Origin: Nevskiales bacterium | Lineage (GTDB): Bacteria > Pseudomonadota > Gammaproteobacteria > Nevskiales > Nevskiaceae | Assembly (NCBI GenBank): GCA_028698335.1 | Contig: JAQVDP010000001.1 | Coordinates: 310,001 to 374,000, forward strand | DNA: 64,000 nucleotides | Reading direction: 5' to 3' | Part shown: one piece after another, positions 44,671-53,600 of the stretch | How the letters are laid out: the number at the start of each line of letters is the position of its first letter | How positions within the stretch are numbered: position 1 is the first letter of the stretch | The notes under the pieces: model-generated | Told to the model about the DNA's origin: nothing | The model's database searches: none | Seen by the model: only the letters and a program-made list of their open reading frames with translations | Position numbers and translations under genes: made by a program

Positions 44671-45479
44671 CCGCGCTCGACCCCCAGACCCTGCTCCGGC
44701 TCGGAATCTTTCTCGGCCTGGTCGGCCTGCTGCTGCTGGCCGAATGGCGCTGGCCGCGGCGCGGCGGTGACCGTCTGCGACGGCTGCGCTGGCCGGCCAA
44801 CCTCGGGCTGGTCGTGACCGACGCGGTGCTGCTGCGCCTGCTGCTCGGCAGCGGCGCCGTCGGCGTCGCGTGGTGGGCCACCGCCGCACAGCTCGGCCTG
44901 TTTCACCGGCTCGGCTGGTCGCCGCTGGCGGCCGGGGTCGCCGGCATGCTGCTGCTGGACCTGCTGATCTACTTCCAGCACCGCGTGTTCCACGCGGTGC
45001 CGCTGCTGTGGCGCCTGCATCGCGTGCATCACAGCGACATCGAGTTCGACGTCACCACCGCGCTGCGCTTCCATCCGGTCGAGATCCTGCTGTCGATGCT
45101 GATCAAGATGGCGGCGGTCGCGGCGCTGGGGGTGCCGGTGTGGGCGGTGGTCGCGTTCGAGGCCGTGCTCAACGGCACCGCGATGTTCAACCACGCCAAT
45201 CTGGCGTTGCCGGGCGGTCTCGACCGCATCCTGCGCTGGATCGTGGTGACGCCGGACATGCACCGCGTGCACCACTCGGTCCATCGCGACGAGACCGACT
45301 CCAACTTCGGCTTCAACGTGCCATGGTGGGACCGCCTGTTCGGCACCTACCGGGCGCAGCCGCGCGACGGCCACGGCGGCATGGCGATCGGGCTCGAGGC
45401 ATTCCGGGATCCGGACGCGCAACATATCGGCCGCCTGCTGACCCAGCCGCTGCGTTCACCCGAAAACGTTTCGGGCTAG
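44667..45479 (+). CDS. Fatty acid hydroxylase/sterol desaturase family protein
   Basis: A 270-residue integral membrane di-iron enzyme. Four or so membrane spans in residues 8-160 are combined with the His clusters FQHRVFH, HRVHHSD, and later NHANL and HRVHHSVHRDETDSNFGF, matching the eight-His motif. The family hydroxylates or desaturates lipids; the bacterial substrate cannot be told from sequence. It starts inside an ATGA overlap with a leader ORF and is followed after 30 bases by an ECF sigma factor gene. Confidence 0.9.
   Translation: MTALDPQTLLRLGIFLGLVGLLLLAEWRWPRRGGDRLRRLRWPANLGLVVTDAVLLRLLLGSGAVGVAWWATAAQLGLFHRLGWSPLAAGVAGMLLLDLLIYFQHRVFHAVPLLWRLHRVHHSDIEFDVTTALRFHPVEILLSMLIKMAAVAALGVPVWAVVAFEAVLNGTAMFNHANLALPGGLDRILRWIVVTPDMHRVHHSVHRDETDSNFGFNVPWWDRLFGTYRAQPRDGHGGMAIGLEAFRDPDAQHIGRLLTQPLRSPENVSG
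45459..45475. promoter_or_regulatory. Inverted repeat at the desaturase/sigma-factor junction
   Basis: CCCGAAA-ACG-TTTCGGG is a perfect seven-base inverted repeat with a three-base loop. It overlaps the end of the desaturase gene and lies 34 bases before the sigma-factor ATG. It may be a hairpin or operator; no T-tract follows. Confidence 0.3.
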
Positions 45480-45509
45480 ACTGGGCCGGTCTTCCTTCAC
45501 CCCACCCGC

Positions 45510-46070
45510 ATGGCCGAAGCCGACCCATTGCTGCGACTGTTGCTCGCGACCGCCGACGGCGACCAGCGCGCGTTCAAGTCCCTGTACGACGCCAGCAGCC
45601 CGCATCTGTTCGGGGTGCTGCTGCGTATGTTGAAACGTCGGGATTGGGCAGAGGAGGCGCTCCAGGACTGCTATCTGAAGATCTGGCAGAAGGCCGATAC
45701 CTACGCTCCGGAAAAAGGCGCGCCGCTGGCGTGGCTGACCACCGTGGCGCGCTATCGGGCGCTGGACCTGCTGCGGATGAAGCGGCCCGAAGTGGAGATG
45801 CCGGAGGAAGGCGAGGCGCCGCCGATGACCTTTGCCGACGGTGGAAGTGGCGTGAACCCGGAGGCACGTGCCGTGGAAGGCGAAGGGCTGGATCGGCTCG
45901 GTGAATGCATGGACGGACTGCAGGACGAGCAGCGCCGCAGCGTCCTGCTGGCCTATTACGAGGGCTACACCCACCAGGAACTGGCGAGCGTGATGCAGGC
46001 GCCATTGGGGACGGTCAAGAGTTGGGTCCGGCGCGGATTGCAGCGGTTGCGGGAGTGCCTGGGCGAATGA
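45510..46070 (+). CDS. ECF-type RNA polymerase sigma factor
   Basis: A 186-residue sigma-70 protein with region 2 (AFKSLYDASSPHLFGVLLRMLKRRDWAEEALQDCYLKIW) and region 4 (LLAYYEGYTHQELASVMQAPLGTVKSWVRRGLQRLRECL). There is no region 3, so it is an ECF (group 4) sigma factor. Its stop overlaps the start of a membrane anti-sigma gene, the normal coupling of such pairs. The regulon is unknown; an autoregulated promoter should lie in the short gap after the desaturase gene, but none is recognised. Confidence 0.93.
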   Translation: MAEADPLLRLLLATADGDQRAFKSLYDASSPHLFGVLLRMLKRRDWAEEALQDCYLKIWQKADTYAPEKGAPLAWLTTVARYRALDLLRMKRPEVEMPEEGEAPPMTFADGGSGVNPEARAVEGEGLDRLGECMDGLQDEQRRSVLLAYYEGYTHQELASVMQAPLGTVKSWVRRGLQRLRECLGE

Positions 46071-46831
46071 AGTATGAAAGTGACACGCTGAAGCAGGCAT
46101 TGGCGGCCGAGTACGCACTCGGTACGCTGCGCGGGCCTGCGCGCCGGCGTTTCGAGCGCCTGCTGTCCGGCCGTGCCGATCTGCGCGACGAGGTCCGCTA
46201 CTGGGAACGCCGCCTCGCCGGGCTGCGCCACGGTTTCGATCCGGTCGCCCCGCGCGATGTGGTCTGGGCGTCGATCGCCCGGCAGATCGAGACGCCGAAG
46301 GTCACGCCGATCGCGGCGGCGCGCACTCCGGCCGCCGCCGCCCGGACGCCGGTGGGGCTGCGCTTCTGGCAGGCCTGGTCGGGCCTCGCCACCGCCGCGT
46401 CGGTGGTGCTGGCGTTCGCATTGTTCCGGCAGGCGAGCCTGCCGCCGCCGGCGCCGCAGATCGTAAGGGTCGAGGTGCCGGTGCCGCAGCCGCTGCCGTA
46501 CGTGGCGCTGCTGCATCCGTCGAACGTCGACGCGCAGTGGCTGGTGACGGTGTCGCCCGAGCGCAAGCTGATCCGGGTCTCCGGCAGCGGCGACTATCCG
46601 CTGAACCGGAAGACCGAATCGCTGGAGCTGTGGGTGATCGGCGACGACGGCAAGCCGCGTTCGCTCGGCATCCTTCCGATCGGCGATGCGGTCGACCTGC
46701 CGATGCCGCGCGGCATGCGCATGCCGAAGAAGCCGACGCTCGCGGTCAGTCGTGAGCCGGCGGGCGGCTCGCCGACCGGCCAGCCGACCGGGCCGGTGAT
46801 CCTCGCCACGCCGGCGCAGCGCGCCAGCTAG
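46067..46831 (+). CDS. Membrane anti-sigma factor (RskA-like)
   Basis: A 254-residue protein with an N-terminal zinc-less anti-sigma domain (LAAEYALGTLRGPARRRFERLLSG), one transmembrane helix at about 105-125 and a periplasmic RskA-type domain (VALLHPSNVDAQWLVTVSPERKLIRV; LELWVIGDDGKPRSLGIL). It should hold the adjacent sigma factor at the membrane until a signal or proteolysis releases it. The ATG at 46067 overlaps the sigma-factor TGA. Confidence 0.9.
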   Translation: MKYESDTLKQALAAEYALGTLRGPARRRFERLLSGRADLRDEVRYWERRLAGLRHGFDPVAPRDVVWASIARQIETPKVTPIAAARTPAAAARTPVGLRFWQAWSGLATAASVVLAFALFRQASLPPPAPQIVRVEVPVPQPLPYVALLHPSNVDAQWLVTVSPERKLIRVSGSGDYPLNRKTESLELWVIGDDGKPRSLGILPIGDAVDLPMPRGMRMPKKPTLAVSREPAGGSPTGQPTGPVILATPAQRAS

Positions 46832-46841
46832 CGGTCTCCTC

Positions 46842-47780
46842 TCAGGCCGCTGCGGGCGCGCTGTGCGCGTCCAGCCAGGCCAGCAGATCCGCGGTGACCT
46901 GCTCGCGGCAGATGTCGTTGAGCAGCTCGTGCCGGCCGTCCTCGTACAGCCTGGCGGTGACGTCGGTCAGGCCCGCGCTGCGGTAGTTGTCGGTCAGCGA
47001 ACGGGCGCCCACCGCGCCCCGGCAGGCCGGATCGGCGCTGCCGTTGATCGTCAGCACCGGCAGCGATTTCGGAATGCGGGCCAGCCGCGCCGGATCGCGC
47101 AGCTGCCCCCCGGCGCGCAGCAGTTCGATCCAGATCGCCGCCGAGCAGCGGAAGCCGCACAACGGGTCCTGCACGTAGCGGTCGACCTCGTCCGGATCGC
47201 GCGACAGCCAGTCGAAGGCGGTGCGCGCGGGGCGGAAGCGGCGGTTGAAGTCCTTGAAGCTCAGCGCCTCGGCCAGCGCGCTGCGATGCTGGCGCCCGGC
47301 GATCAGGGCCTCGACGCGCAGCAGGTTCAGGCCGATCACGCGCAGCGGTCCGAGATCGGCGGTGCCGGCCGACAGGATCACGCCGGCCAGTTCGCCGCCG
47401 TGCCCGAACAGGTCGTGCTGGGCGAGAAAGGAGCCGCGGCTATGGCCGAACAGGAACAGCGGCGCACCCGGATGCAGGCCGCGGATGTGGCGGCGCACCG
47501 CGTCGATCGCGTCGAGGCTGGTCGTCCAGCCGTCCGCGCCGTCGATCTCGCCGAGCCGTTCGGGCGCGGTCACGCTGTGGCCGTGACCCGGCAGATCCTG
47601 GGCGTAGACCGCGTAACCTCGTGCCGCCAGCTGCGCGCCGAGACGCGCGTAGCGCGCCGCGTGTTCGGCCATGCCGTGGACGATCTGCACGCAGGCGCGC
47701 GGCGCCGATTCGGGCAGCCACGCCAGCACATGGGCGAATTCGGACGAACCCCAGCGATGCTGGAATTGACGGTTGAGCAC
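46842..47780 (-). CDS. Alpha/beta hydrolase (lysophospholipase/monoglyceride lipase-like)
   Basis: A 312-residue serine hydrolase. VHGMAEHAARYARLGAQLAARGY and the following DLPGHGHS form the oxyanion region, FGHSRGSFLAQ is the nucleophile elbow near residue 115, and INGSADPACRG and EDGRHELLND carry the likely Asp and His. This order matches PldB/monoglyceride lipases. The GTG at 47780 has GGGGGA upstream. It diverges from glpK across 87 bases; release of glycerol by one and its phosphorylation by the other is a plausible but unproven link. Confidence 0.88.
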   Translation of the reverse strand: MLNRQFQHRWGSSEFAHVLAWLPESAPRACVQIVHGMAEHAARYARLGAQLAARGYAVYAQDLPGHGHSVTAPERLGEIDGADGWTTSLDAIDAVRRHIRGLHPGAPLFLFGHSRGSFLAQHDLFGHGGELAGVILSAGTADLGPLRVIGLNLLRVEALIAGRQHRSALAEALSFKDFNRRFRPARTAFDWLSRDPDEVDRYVQDPLCGFRCSAAIWIELLRAGGQLRDPARLARIPKSLPVLTINGSADPACRGAVGARSLTDNYRSAGLTDVTARLYEDGRHELLNDICREQVTADLLAWLDAHSAPAAA

Positions 47781-47867
47781 GTGTAACGTCCCCCGGGAAA
47801 TTGAATGGTCCAAGCCCCGCGCGCGGCCCGGCGCCGCGCAGTGTGGCATACAACCGAGGGGAACCCG

Positions 47868-49346
47868 ATGACAGCCTTGCTGGCGATCGACCAGGGCACC
47901 ACCAGCACCCGTGCCATCGTTTTCGACCGCGGCGGCAACAAGCGCGCCACCGCGCAGCGCGAACTGCCGCAGCATTTTCCGAAGCCGGGCTGGGTCGAGC
48001 ACGACGCCGAACACATCTGGACCGACACCGTCGCCTGCGTGCGCGACGCGATGGCCGAAGCCGGCCTGCAGGCTGCCGACATCGCCGCGATCGGCATCAC
48101 CAACCAGCGCGAGACCACGGTGGTCTGGGACCGCGCCACCGGCAAGCCGATCCATCGCGCGATCGTCTGGCAGGATCGCCGCACCAGCGCGTTCTGCCAG
48201 CAGCATCAGGATCGCGGTGAGTGGCTCAACCGCAAGACCGGCCTGCTGCTCGACCCCTACTTCTCGGCAACCAAGATCGCCTGGATCCTCGACGCGGTGC
48301 CGGGCGCCCGCGAACGCGCCGAAAACGGCGAGCTGGCCTTCGGCACCATCGACAGCTGGCTGCTGTGGCAGCTCACCGGCGGCACCGTGCACGCCACCGA
48401 CGCGACCAATGCCTGCCGCACCGCCCTGTTCAATCTGGAAACCCAGGACTGGGACGACGAGCTGCTGGCGTTCTTCGGTGTGCCACGGGCGCTGATGCCC
48501 CGGATCCGTGATTCGGCCTGTGCCTTCGGCAGGACTGAAGCCGGCCTGTTCGGCGGCGAGATCCTGATCGGCGGCATCGCCGGCGACCAGCAGGCCGCGA
48601 CCATCGGCCAGGCCTGCTTCCAGCCGGGCATGATCAAGTCCACCTACGGCACCGGCTGCTTCATGGTTCTGAACACCGGCGACGAGATCAAGCTGTCGAA
48701 GAACCGCCTGCTGACGACCGTGGCCTACCGCCTCAAGGGCAAGCCGACCTTCGCCCTGGAAGGCAGCATCTTCGTCGCCGGCGCGGCGGTGCAGTGGCTG
48801 CGCGACGCCATGCACCTGATCAAAGCCGCCGGCGAGACCGAGGCGCTGGCCAAGTCGATCGAGGACACCCAGGGCGTGTACCTGGTCCCCGCCTTCACCG
48901 GCCTCGGTGCCCCGTACTGGGACCCCGAGGCGCGCGGCGCGATCTTCGGCCTGACCCGCGATTCGGGCATCGCCCATATCGTGCGGGCGGCGCTGGAGTC
49001 GGTCAGCTACCAGACCCGCGACCTGCTGCAGGCGATGTCCGACGACGCGGTGCGGCCCAGGGAACTGCGTGTCGACGGCGGCATGGTCGTCAACGACTGG
49101 CTGAGCCAGTCGCTGGCCGACATCCTGCAATTGCAGGTGCTGCGGCCGCGGATCGTCGAGACCACCGCGCTGGGCGCGGCGTATCTGGCCGGCCTGGAGG
49201 CCGGTGTCTACCAGTCTCTGGATGAAATTGCCGCGCTTTGGCAGCAGGAGCGCGAGTTTTCGCCGGGAATGGCCACCGATCGGGCCGATGCGCTCTATGC
49301 CGGCTGGCAGGACGCGATCGCCCGGGTGCGCACCGGACACGCCTGA
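47868..49346 (+). CDS. glpK: Glycerol kinase
   Basis: GlpK phosphorylates glycerol to glycerol 3-phosphate. The 492-residue product has [68 protein letters not shown] and [20 protein letters not shown] precedes the ATG. No glpF, glpD or glpR is nearby, so it stands alone. It converges with a flavoprotein gene ten bases away. Confidence 0.96.
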   Translation: MTALLAIDQGTTSTRAIVFDRGGNKRATAQRELPQHFPKPGWVEHDAEHIWTDTVACVRDAMAEAGLQAADIAAIGITNQRETTVVWDRATGKPIHRAIVWQDRRTSAFCQQHQDRGEWLNRKTGLLLDPYFSATKIAWILDAVPGARERAENGELAFGTIDSWLLWQLTGGTVHATDATNACRTALFNLETQDWDDELLAFFGVPRALMPRIRDSACAFGRTEAGLFGGEILIGGIAGDQQAATIGQACFQPGMIKSTYGTGCFMVLNTGDEIKLSKNRLLTTVAYRLKGKPTFALEGSIFVAGAAVQWLRDAMHLIKAAGETEALAKSIEDTQGVYLVPAFTGLGAPYWDPEARGAIFGLTRDSGIAHIVRAALESVSYQTRDLLQAMSDDAVRPRELRVDGGMVVNDWLSQSLADILQLQVLRPRIVETTALGAAYLAGLEAGVYQSLDEIAALWQQEREFSPGMATDRADALYAGWQDAIARVRTGHA

Positions 49347-49356
49347 GCGGGTCGTT

Positions 49357-50535
49357 TCAGACAACCTGGCCGGCGGCGTGGCCCGAGGCCCAGGCCCACT
49401 GGAAGTTGTAGCCGCCGAGATGGCCGGTGACGTCGACGACCTCGCCGACGAAGTACAGGCCGTCGACATGCCTGGAGCCCATCGTCGATGACGACAGCGC
49501 GTCGGTGTCGACCCCGCCCAGCGTGACCTCGGCGGTGCGGTAGCCCTCGCTGCCGTCGGGCGTGAAGCGCCAGGCCTGCAGCGCGTCGGCGACCTGCTGC
49601 AGCTGCCGCGGCGGATACTGCTTCAGCGGCCGGCTGTCCGGGCCGAGTTCGCACAGGCGCTGGGCCAGGCGCTTCGGCAGCACCTCGGCGAGCACCGTGC
49701 GCAGTTCCGCCGCCGGCCGTTCCTGCTGGCGCGCCTGCAGCCATGCCAGCGCATCGGTCCCGGGCAGCCAGTTCACCGTCACCGTGTCGCCGGGCTGCCA
49801 GTACGACGAGACCTGCAGGATCGCCGGGCCGCTGAGTCCGCGGTGGGTGAACAGCAGCCCGGCGCCGAAGCTCGCGTCATGGCAGTGCGCCTCGACCGGC
49901 GTCGCCAGTCCGCTGAGATCGCCGTAGCGCTGCAGATCGGCGTCGCCCAGGGTCAGCGGCACCAGGCCCGCGCGCGTCGGGCGGATCGTGTGGCCGAACT
50001 GCCGTGCCAGCGCGTAGCCGAGCCCGGTCGCGCCCATGCGCGGAATCGACAACCCGCCGGTCGCGACCACCAGCGATTCGCAGTGCAGTGAATCGTGCGG
50101 CGTCAGCACGTCGAAGCCGCGTTCGGCCGCGGCGACGCGTTCGATCCGGCAATCGGTGCGGATCTCGACCCCGGCGTCCTCGCATTCGCGCAGCAGCATG
50201 TTGAGAATCAGCTTCGACGACTCGTCGCAGAACAGCTGGCCGAGTTCCTTCTCGTGGTAGGCGATGCGGTGCTGCTGCACCATCGCGATGAAGTCCCACT
50301 GCGTGTAGCGCGCCAGCGCGGACTTGCAGAAATGCGGGTTGGCCGAGAGGTAATGCTCCGGCGTGACGTCGAGGTTGGTGAAATTGCAGCGCCCGCCGCC
50401 CGACATCAGGATCTTCTTGCCGACCCGGTTGGCGTGGTCGAGCACGACGACGCGGCGTCCGCGGCGTCCGGCCACGATCGCGCACATCAGGCCGGCGGCA
50501 CCGCCGCCGAGAATCAGCACGTCAGGATCGGTCAC
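49357..50535 (-). CDS. NAD(P)/FAD-dependent oxidoreductase, HI0933/YhiN family
   Basis: A 392-residue flavoprotein with the FAD-binding Rossmann motif VLILGGGAAGLMCA at residues 6-19, the family's RVGKKILMSGGGRCNFTN signature, VVATGGLSIPRMGATGLGY and the C-terminal GLYFVGEVVDVTGHLGGYNFQWAWASG. Its reaction is not established for most members. Its ATG overlaps the stop of the XanB2-like gene, so it probably works with or is co-expressed with that enzyme. Confidence 0.88.
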   Translation of the reverse strand: MTDPDVLILGGGAAGLMCAIVAGRRGRRVVVLDHANRVGKKILMSGGGRCNFTNLDVTPEHYLSANPHFCKSALARYTQWDFIAMVQQHRIAYHEKELGQLFCDESSKLILNMLLRECEDAGVEIRTDCRIERVAAAERGFDVLTPHDSLHCESLVVATGGLSIPRMGATGLGYALARQFGHTIRPTRAGLVPLTLGDADLQRYGDLSGLATPVEAHCHDASFGAGLLFTHRGLSGPAILQVSSYWQPGDTVTVNWLPGTDALAWLQARQQERPAAELRTVLAEVLPKRLAQRLCELGPDSRPLKQYPPRQLQQVADALQAWRFTPDGSEGYRTAEVTLGGVDTDALSSSTMGSRHVDGLYFVGEVVDVTGHLGGYNFQWAWASGHAAGQVV

Positions 50536-51554
50536 GGACGCGGTTCAGATGCGGTGTCCGCGCGATACAGCGCCTCGGCCTCGACGTCGAGATCGTCGCG
50601 GCAGATGTCCGCGCGCAGGATCGTCACCGGCACGTCGGGGCCGAAGGCGTCGCGGATCGCCGGCAGCAGCGCCGGCAGCAGCGCGGCGTCGCGCAGGTAG
50701 ACGGTGGCGTATTCGGCCGACCACGCCGTCGCTTCTTCGGCGCCCTGCCGCTGCAGGCTGGCGAGGTTCTCGACGATTTCCCGCCACTGCTGCGCCGGCG
50801 CGCCGGCGTGGACCGTCTCGTGGCCGACGACGCTGGCGGTACCGGAGACGATCAGATCGGCGCCGTCCGCCCAGGGCATCAGCACCGCGCGCGAGAAGCT
50901 CGGGCTGCGCGGCCCGTACTGGCGGGGATAGCGGAAGGCGCTGACCTGCCGTGGATTCTCCACCTGACGCGCGCGCTGGCGCGTCGCCATGAACCAGACG
51001 CGCAGACCGCCGCGGCTGAGGCCGATCGCGGTCGCGGCCGGCAGGCAGGATTCGAAGTCCGGCATCTGCGCGATCGCCTGGTGGCGGCCGAGGCTGAACT
51101 GGCGATACCGCTCCTGGTCGCCCTCGCCCTCGGTGATGGCCTCGAGGAAATGCCAGACCCGCAGCAGGCCCGGATAGCCGCGGCGGCGGATCAGGGCGTC
51201 GATGCGCTGATACAGCGTCCGGGTCTGCCCGGCGACGGCGTCCAGCGCGCATTGCGGCAGGCACACCTGGCCGAACAGCAGCGCGTCGTTCTCGGCATAG
51301 TCGATGTCCGCGTCGCGCCCACTGCGAACCGGCGCGACGCTTTCCCACAGCTCCACCGCGGGGCCGGCGAGCCGTTCCACCGGCAGATGCAGCACGCGCG
51401 GGTCATCGCTGTCCGGCGCGACCGGATCGCGCACGATGCACGCCAGCACGCGCTCCGGCAGCGGCTGCGGGAGCCGGTCGGCGTAGCGGACGCGGTAGGG
51501 GCGCGACGCGGCGGCGGTGGCGCTCAGGAAGGAATCGGACACTCGGGCACGCAT
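50532..51554 (-). CDS. xanB2: Chorismatase, XanB2/FkbO/Hyg5 family
   Basis: A 340-residue enzyme of the chorismate-hydrolysing family. VENPRQVSAFRYPRQYGPRSPSFSRA, ISGTASVVGHET-like VSGTASVVGHETVHAG and DICRDDLDVEAEALY are the conserved blocks of XanB2. In Xanthomonas XanB2 makes 3- and 4-hydroxybenzoate for xanthomonadin and ubiquinone. FkbO-type relatives make dihydroxycyclohexadiene carboxylates, so the exact product is uncertain. No aryl-polyene gene cluster is visible here. The ATG at 51554 lacks a good ribosome-binding site. Confidence 0.85.
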   Translation of the reverse strand: MRARVSDSFLSATAAASRPYRVRYADRLPQPLPERVLACIVRDPVAPDSDDPRVLHLPVERLAGPAVELWESVAPVRSGRDADIDYAENDALLFGQVCLPQCALDAVAGQTRTLYQRIDALIRRRGYPGLLRVWHFLEAITEGEGDQERYRQFSLGRHQAIAQMPDFESCLPAATAIGLSRGGLRVWFMATRQRARQVENPRQVSAFRYPRQYGPRSPSFSRAVLMPWADGADLIVSGTASVVGHETVHAGAPAQQWREIVENLASLQRQGAEEATAWSAEYATVYLRDAALLPALLPAIRDAFGPDVPVTILRADICRDDLDVEAEALYRADTASEPRP

Positions 51555-51669
51555 TGGATGTTGGGGCGGGCGTCTCCGGACCGGACGCCCCGGCTCGGAC
51601 GCATTATCCTTGATCCGAGTGCCGGCAATGAAGCCGGCCGAACCACAGCGGCAAGGGGGAGGCACGCTG

Positions 51670-51750
51670 ATGAATCGCAACTCGTTGATCCGGACCCGCA
51701 TCGGGGCGGGCCCGCGGCGCCGGTCGCGCTGCGGAGGCCTGGGCGCATGA
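51670..51750 (+). CDS. 26-residue leader peptide coupled to the BASS transporter gene
   Basis: AAGGGGGAGG precedes an ATG opening a 26-codon frame that begins MNRNSLIRTRIGAGPRRRSR, is strongly basic and stops in an ATGA overlap with the transporter start. The arrangement is the same as for the 17-residue frame before the sterol desaturase-like gene. A GGAGG inside the frame, ten bases before the transporter ATG, could also serve the transporter, so coupling may be partial. Confidence 0.45.
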   Translation: MNRNSLIRTRIGAGPRRRSRCGGLGA

Positions 51751-52646
51751 GCGACCTGGACCAGATGCAGCTGCAGTTCAGCCCCGCCGCGGCGATGCTG
51801 CTGCAGGGGGTGCTCGCGGTGATCATCTTCGGCGTGGCGCTGGAACTGTCGTTCGCCGACTTCCGGCGCCTGCTGCACGCGCCGCGGCCGGTGCTGATCG
51901 GTCTGTGCGCGCAGCTGGTGCTGCTGCCGCTGCTGACCGTCGCCCTGGTGCTGGTGGCCGAGCCGATGCCGAGCATCGCGCTGGGTCTGATGATGACCGC
52001 CGCCTGCCCGGGCGGGAACATGTCCAACATCCTGACGCACTGGGCGCACGGCCGGACCGCGCTGTCGATGGCGATGACCACGCTGTCGAGCATGGTCGCG
52101 CCGCTGAGCACGCCGATGGTGTTCGGGTTGCTCGGCGGCCTGCATCCGGCCACGCGCGATGCGCTGCGCGAAGTGGCGGTGCCGTACAGCGAGCTGGTGA
52201 CGACGATCATCCTCGCGTTGCTGCTGCCGCTGCTGCTCGGCATGGGGCTCAAGCAGCGTTCACCGGCGCTGGCGGCACGCCTGCGGCGGCCGCTGAAGCG
52301 TTTCGGGCTGTTCGCGTTCCTGCTGTTCGTGGTGCTGGCGCTGGCGGCGAACCACACGCTGTTCGCGCAGGCGATCGGCGCGATCTTCGTGCTGGTGCTG
52401 GTCCACAACGCGCTGGCGCTGCTGACCGGCGCCGGCGTCGGCAAACTGACGCGCCTGCACGAGCGCGACCGTCGCGCCGTGACCTTCGAGACCGGCATCC
52501 ACAACACCGCGCTGGGGCTGACCCTGATCTTCAGCTACTTCCAGCACCTTGGCGGCATGGCGCTGGTGGTGGCGTGGTGGGGCATCTGGCACCTGGTCAG
52601 CGGCGGCCTGCTGGCGTGGTACTGGTCGCGCCGCGTGCCCGAATAG
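51747..52646 (+). CDS. Bile acid:sodium symporter (BASS) family transporter
   Basis: A 299-residue membrane protein with about nine to ten helices. GLMMTAACPGGNMSNILTHWAHG, with the conserved CPGG-x-SN, is the sodium-binding unwound region of the family, and FETGIHNTALGLTLIFSYF is the second signature. Bacterial BASS proteins carry organic anions; the substrate here is unknown. It diverges from the XanB2 operon, with a leader peptide gene between. A hydroxybenzoate-like substrate is possible from position only. Confidence 0.88.
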   Translation: MSDLDQMQLQFSPAAAMLLQGVLAVIIFGVALELSFADFRRLLHAPRPVLIGLCAQLVLLPLLTVALVLVAEPMPSIALGLMMTAACPGGNMSNILTHWAHGRTALSMAMTTLSSMVAPLSTPMVFGLLGGLHPATRDALREVAVPYSELVTTIILALLLPLLLGMGLKQRSPALAARLRRPLKRFGLFAFLLFVVLALAANHTLFAQAIGAIFVLVLVHNALALLTGAGVGKLTRLHERDRRAVTFETGIHNTALGLTLIFSYFQHLGGMALVVAWWGIWHLVSGGLLAWYWSRRVPE

Positions 52647-52655
52647 GGCGCCGCC

Positions 52656-53588
52656 TCAGAAGTGCGCCGGGCGCGGCGCCTGGTAGGCCGGGCGGCTGTT
52701 GCTCATCCGGTCGAGGCGCTGGTCCTTGCGCGTCCAGACCGTATTGACCCAGTCCTGGAAGCGTTTGCGGTACTCCGGATCGGCCTCGTAGCTGCCCGCC
52801 AGCAGCTCCTGCGGGATCGGCAGCACGTCGACGTGCACGCTGAGCTGGTCCTGTTCGCCGCAGGCGAAGCTCCACAGCAGCGGCTTGCCGGTCGGGCGGT
52901 AGGCGATGGTGACGTCGATGACGCCGGCGAACTGGTCGCCCATCGCATTGAGGGCGAAGCTCATGCCGCCGGCCTTGGGCCGCAGCAGGTGGCGGTACGG
53001 CGACTGCCGGGCGATGCGCTTGGCCTCGCTGAAGCGCGTGCCTTCGAGGAAATTGACGACCGTGACCGGCTCGGTGCGGAAGTGCTCGCAGGCGCGGCGC
53101 GTGGTTTCCAGGTCCTGGTGGCGCAGTTCGGGATGGGCCGCGAGCTGGGCCTTGCTGTGGCGGCGCATGAACGGAAAGTCCATCGCCCAGCAGGCCTGGC
53201 CGATGATCGGCACCCAGATCAGCTCGTGCTTGAGGAAGAAGCGCAGGAACGGCACGCGGTTGTGGAAGATGTCGAACAGCAGCGGGATGTCGACCCAGGA
53301 CTGGTGATTGGCGATCAGCATGTAGCTGCGCCCCGGCTGCAGCGGCGTGCGGAAATCGACCTCCCACTGCACCGCGTGGAGCAGGCGGAAGGTCAGCTTG
53401 AGGTAGCCGACCCAGCCGCGGGCGACCCACACGCAGTAGCGACTGCAGCCGCGCCGCAGCGGTTCGTACGGAATCGGCTTGAGCAGCACGCCGGGCAGCA
53501 GCACGATGAACGCGGCGACGGTGATCGCCAGGACCGCGGTTGACGTCATCAATCCCACCACCACCGGTGGGAAAATCACAGAGAACAT
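52656..53588 (-). CDS. Lysophospholipid acyltransferase family protein (YihG-like)
   Basis: A 310-residue membrane acyltransferase. It has an N-terminal hydrophobic region (about 8-37), the HX4D motif as NHQSWVDIPLLFD near residue 94 and the second block VVNFLEGTRFSEAK. FLKHELIWVPIIGQACWAMDFPFMRR is also typical of PlsC/YihG enzymes. It may acylate lysophosphatidic acid or another lysolipid. It is the last gene of pyrF-hemE-acyltransferase, 12 bases after hemE. Confidence 0.87.
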   Translation of the reverse strand: MFSVIFPPVVVGLMTSTAVLAITVAAFIVLLPGVLLKPIPYEPLRRGCSRYCVWVARGWVGYLKLTFRLLHAVQWEVDFRTPLQPGRSYMLIANHQSWVDIPLLFDIFHNRVPFLRFFLKHELIWVPIIGQACWAMDFPFMRRHSKAQLAAHPELRHQDLETTRRACEHFRTEPVTVVNFLEGTRFSEAKRIARQSPYRHLLRPKAGGMSFALNAMGDQFAGVIDVTIAYRPTGKPLLWSFACGEQDQLSVHVDVLPIPQELLAGSYEADPEYRKRFQDWVNTVWTRKDQRLDRMSNSRPAYQAPRPAHF

Positions 53589-53600
53589 CGCCTGACCTCG

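Noticed and set aside
44487-45425. A long upstream extension of hemB
   Set aside because: The extended frame is antisense to the desaturase-like gene and runs past the TATAAT at 44520-44525; HemB proteins start close to YPNTRLRR.
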